From assembly GCA_900315945.1 (NCBI GenBank), contig ONAZ01000017.1, positions 1 through 58,359 of the forward strand: 58,359 bases of DNA, read 5' to 3'. Positions 56,724 to 58,359 of the stretch are shown here, piece after piece. Under the pieces are notes generated by a model that saw only the letters and a program-made list of their open reading frames with translations, was not told where the DNA came from and made no database searches. Origin of the DNA: an uncultured Lachnospiraceae bacterium (GTDB taxonomy: Bacteria > Bacillota > Clostridia > Lachnospirales > Lachnospiraceae). The position numbers and the translations under genes were made by a program. Each line of letters begins with the position of its first letter. The first letter of the stretch is position 1.

Positions 56724-57056
56724 TTATTTGAGTGCGTGTAAATATCCTATCAATCTATCCTTGTTGCTACGAGTTAAACCTTTGAAGGTCTCTAATAACA
56801 AGAACTCTTCTGTCCCTTCCGAAATAATTGTATGTTCAACCTTCTTCATACCATCAGGCATGGTGTCTTGTAGCAATTCATAAGGAGATACACCTAGGGC
56901 TTTACATATTACCATTATTTTGTCCGCAGACGGATTAGTATTTTTTCTTCCCCAGTCACTTATTGTGCTTTGACTTATTCCTGTTGCCCTAGCAAATTCG
57001 ATCTGTGTCATTCCCTTTTCATTTGCTATTTTCCTGATTCTTTGACTGATTGTCAT
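56724..57056 (-). CDS. XRE-family transcriptional regulator
   Basis: The 110-residue protein has an N-terminal helix-turn-helix (about 5-58; GMTQIEFARATGISQSTISDW, KALGVSPYELL). A helical C-terminus probably dimerises. The ATG at 57056 has AAAGGA just upstream; a further in-frame ATG at 57092 has no site. It lies directly upstream of the GHKL-metallopeptidase gene on the same strand, in the layout of a repressor with its target. An imperfect short palindrome (GTATA-ATAG-TATAC, 57143-57156) upstream could serve autoregulation. Confidence 0.9.
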   Translation of the reverse strand: MTISQRIRKIANEKGMTQIEFARATGISQSTISDWGRKNTNPSADKIMVICKALGVSPYELLQDTMPDGMKKVEHTIISEGTEEFLLLETFKGLTRSNKDRLIGYLHALK

Positions 57057-57092
57057 ATCTATTGTCCTTTCTGCATCACTAGACTCATACAA

Positions 57093-57413
57093 CTAGTATT
57101 TTGACAAAAAATTAATAAATCAAGTGAGAGTGAATACTTTATGTATAATAGTATACAATATTATATGCAAGAATAGTCAAGAAAAAAGTATGTTAGAACT
57201 CGTCTGTAGAGTGTATAATATCAATAAAGGTAAGGGATAGACATTAAGACCATTGAACTTGCTGAAGGGATTCGATAATTTGCACGGATTAAGTATAAGG
57301 CATTACGTAATATTTTGACTGAGTATACGGAGGCGGATGGTACGCACCACCTGCCTCTTAAATAATACTCTATAACCCAGCCTTTCAACTTCCAACCATA
57401 AGGAGGAATAACC
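57093..57413. other. Intergenic region with promoter-like sites and a decayed reading frame
   Basis: This stretch separates the divergent XRE and methyltransferase genes. Near the XRE side it holds GTATA-ATAG-TATAC at 57143-57156. From 57234 to 57365 on the plus strand one frame reads DIKTIELAEGIR, a stop at 57276, then FARIKYKALRNILTEYTEAD and a final stop. It looks like a decayed short gene but matches no family I know. AAGGAGG precedes the methyltransferase start. Confidence 0.35.
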
Positions 57414-58001
57414 TTGGAATTTGCTGATATATACAAGGACAAGTTACACAATATAGATACAGAAGGTAGGAGTGAGAAGTACTCCGACGATGACATATTT
57501 CCCTACGAACCTACACCCTATTCTGTGTTAGAGAGGTTAGTAGATAGCGGCATTATAGATGAAGACTCCCATGTGATTGATTACGGAAGTGGAATGGGTA
57601 GGACATGCCTTTATCTTGCTGAGAAGACAGGTTGTAGGTGCACTGGCATAGAGTGTATAGACGAATTCTACCAAGCTTCGCTTAAGAATCTATCAGAAAA
57701 GGACTTGAAGGTGGAATTTGTAAAATGTTCAGTGGAGGACTACCCTTTACCTGATGATTCTGATGTGATGTATTTCTTCAATCCATTTTCGGAGGAAATA
57801 TTCAAGCAGGTAATTGACAACATTATTGATTCTTATCACAAGAATCCAAGAGAGATTAAACTCCTATTCTATTACCCTTCCGATGAATACATAGCATTTC
57901 TAATGAGAGTAGATGAGATAACATTCTTTGATGAGATAGACTGCACAGATCTTTTCGATGAAGAGACATCTAGAAATAGAATAATGATTTTTCTTTTATA
58001 A
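57414..58001 (+). CDS. Class I SAM-dependent methyltransferase
   Basis: The 195-residue protein starts at a TTG nine bases after AAGGAGG. Motif I is VIDYGSGMGRTCLYLAEKTG (about residues 58-77) and the acidic end of strand 2 is IECIDEFYQASLKN. Motif IV reads DVMYFFNPFSEEIFKQV. The N-terminal segment FPYEPTPYSVLERLVDSG is typical of a group annotated as SAM methyltransferases in clostridia. The FFNPF motif suggests an N-methyltransferase, but the substrate is unknown. Confidence 0.86.
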   Translation: MEFADIYKDKLHNIDTEGRSEKYSDDDIFPYEPTPYSVLERLVDSGIIDEDSHVIDYGSGMGRTCLYLAEKTGCRCTGIECIDEFYQASLKNLSEKDLKVEFVKCSVEDYPLPDDSDVMYFFNPFSEEIFKQVIDNIIDSYHKNPREIKLLFYYPSDEYIAFLMRVDEITFFDEIDCTDLFDEETSRNRIMIFLL

Positions 58002-58125
58002 TTATGTTGTAAATAGTACAAAACACTCATGTCCTAGATTTTGCATTATTTATAGAATTAATAAAAAGTTAATAATTTGTTCGTATGCGTTTGTGTTATA
58101 CTTATTCTTAGTTCCACTTCTACCA

Positions 58126-58153
58126 TGTCATAAATATGGAGGTATTTATGACA
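58126..58153 (+). promoter_or_regulatory. Hairpin enclosing the ribosome-binding site of the Rpn-like gene
   Basis: TGTCATAAATA (58126-58136) and TATTTATGACA (58143-58153) are perfect complements. The six-base loop TGGAGG contains the Shine-Dalgarno, and the start ATG at 58148 lies inside the 3' arm. Folded mRNA would hide the start codon. Confidence 0.7.
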
Positions 58154-58359
58154 GTAAATTTAAAATTAAATAAAGAGGAATGGAGACATGCGAATGGCAA
58201 AATAGCGTATGGTATGACTAATGACTATATGTTTCGCATGGTACTCCAGTCAAACAATAATGTATTAAAAGGGATTATCAGTTCTATGATGCATGTTCCT
58301 TCGGATACAATTACTACAGTTGAGATTGCTAATCCAATAGAATTAGGTAAATACATAGA
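58148..58359 (+). CDS. Rpn/PD-(D/E)XK nuclease-family transposase-like protein, 5' part
   Basis: The window ends inside this gene; 70 codons are visible. KIAYGMTNDYMFRMVLQ and LKGIISSMMHVP match the start of Rpn-type recombination-promoting nucleases (PDDEXK_2 family), which are often linked to defence and genome rearrangement. The catalytic residues lie beyond the visible part. GGAGG precedes the ATG, within the hairpin described separately. The small gene at 54864 resembles the tail of such a protein. Confidence 0.8.
   Translation, partial: MTVNLKLNKEEWRHANGKIAYGMTNDYMFRMVLQSNNNVLKGIISSMMHVPSDTITTVEIANPIELGKYI

Noticed and set aside
57221-57496. Minus-strand frame overlapping the methyltransferase start
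   Set aside because: It runs opposite a TTG start with a strong AAGGAGG site and a clear SAM methyltransferase; its translation matches nothing.

Overview
The window is AT-rich, low-GC Firmicutes chromosome. Reverse rubrerythrin, a PPi-dependent phosphofructokinase, an anaerobic NrdG-type radical SAM activase, chemotaxis genes and clusters of DUF4143 ATPases fit an anaerobic clostridium, most likely a motile Lachnospiraceae gut or rumen organism. This is inferred from gene content; no 16S rRNA gene is present. Backbone genes use CTT heavily for leucine and have strong Shine-Dalgarno sites.

Region 1 (1-9.6 kb) holds the beta subunit of a class I fumarate hydratase-type lyase, then a four-gene phosphorelay cluster. 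That cluster has a hybrid kinase with two extracellular solute-binding domains, a nine-domain PAS hybrid kinase, a stand-alone receiver, and a receiver-Hpt-pseudoreceiver-receiver protein. None of the four has a recognisable output domain.

Region 2 (9.7-25 kb) is housekeeping: tRNA-Cys, tyrS, a PAP2 phosphatase, a YdcF-like protein, mntP, a Ca2+/Na+ antiporter, metG, a TatD nuclease and rsmA. A TPR-GGDEF protein and two YhgE/Pip giant membrane proteins flanking a small coiled-coil membrane protein follow. Region 3 (25-39.6 kb) has a minus-strand glycosyltransferase/MFS/SDR operon, reverse rubrerythrin, PPi-PFK, a GNAT acetyltransferase, nrdG, tadA, a TSCPD protein, three different DUF4143-type ATPases, a methyl-accepting chemotaxis protein and a Dabb protein. 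The third ATPase lies between two different arrays of short direct repeats.

Region 4 (39.7-54.8 kb) is an accessory defence island, marked on the left by a fragment of a DUF2130 gene. Six tightly packed plus-strand genes encode a NERD-like nuclease-UvrD helicase fusion, a complete RpoD-like sigma factor, a long RecQ-like helicase, an HNH endonuclease, a Sau3AI-like restriction enzyme and a C5-cytosine methyltransferase. Leucine codons here shift to TTG/TTA, which suggests transfer. A near-identical pair of short peptide deformylase genes then brackets NERD, HNH and Ser-rich membrane protein genes, and a third deformylase fragment lies further on. I see this as a GATC restriction-modification system extended by two helicases and its own sigma factor, in a locus where deformylase copies act as repeats.

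Region 5 (54.8-58.36 kb) holds a minus-strand unit: an XRE repressor, a palindromic operator, and a protein joining a GHKL-like ATP-binding domain to an HExxH metallopeptidase motif, translationally coupled to a small Rpn-tail-like protein. A SAM methyltransferase and the 5' end of an Rpn/PD-(D/E)XK nuclease gene, whose ribosome-binding site lies in a hairpin loop, complete the window. The sigma-containing cassette and the GHKL-metallopeptidase unit are the best candidates for undescribed systems.
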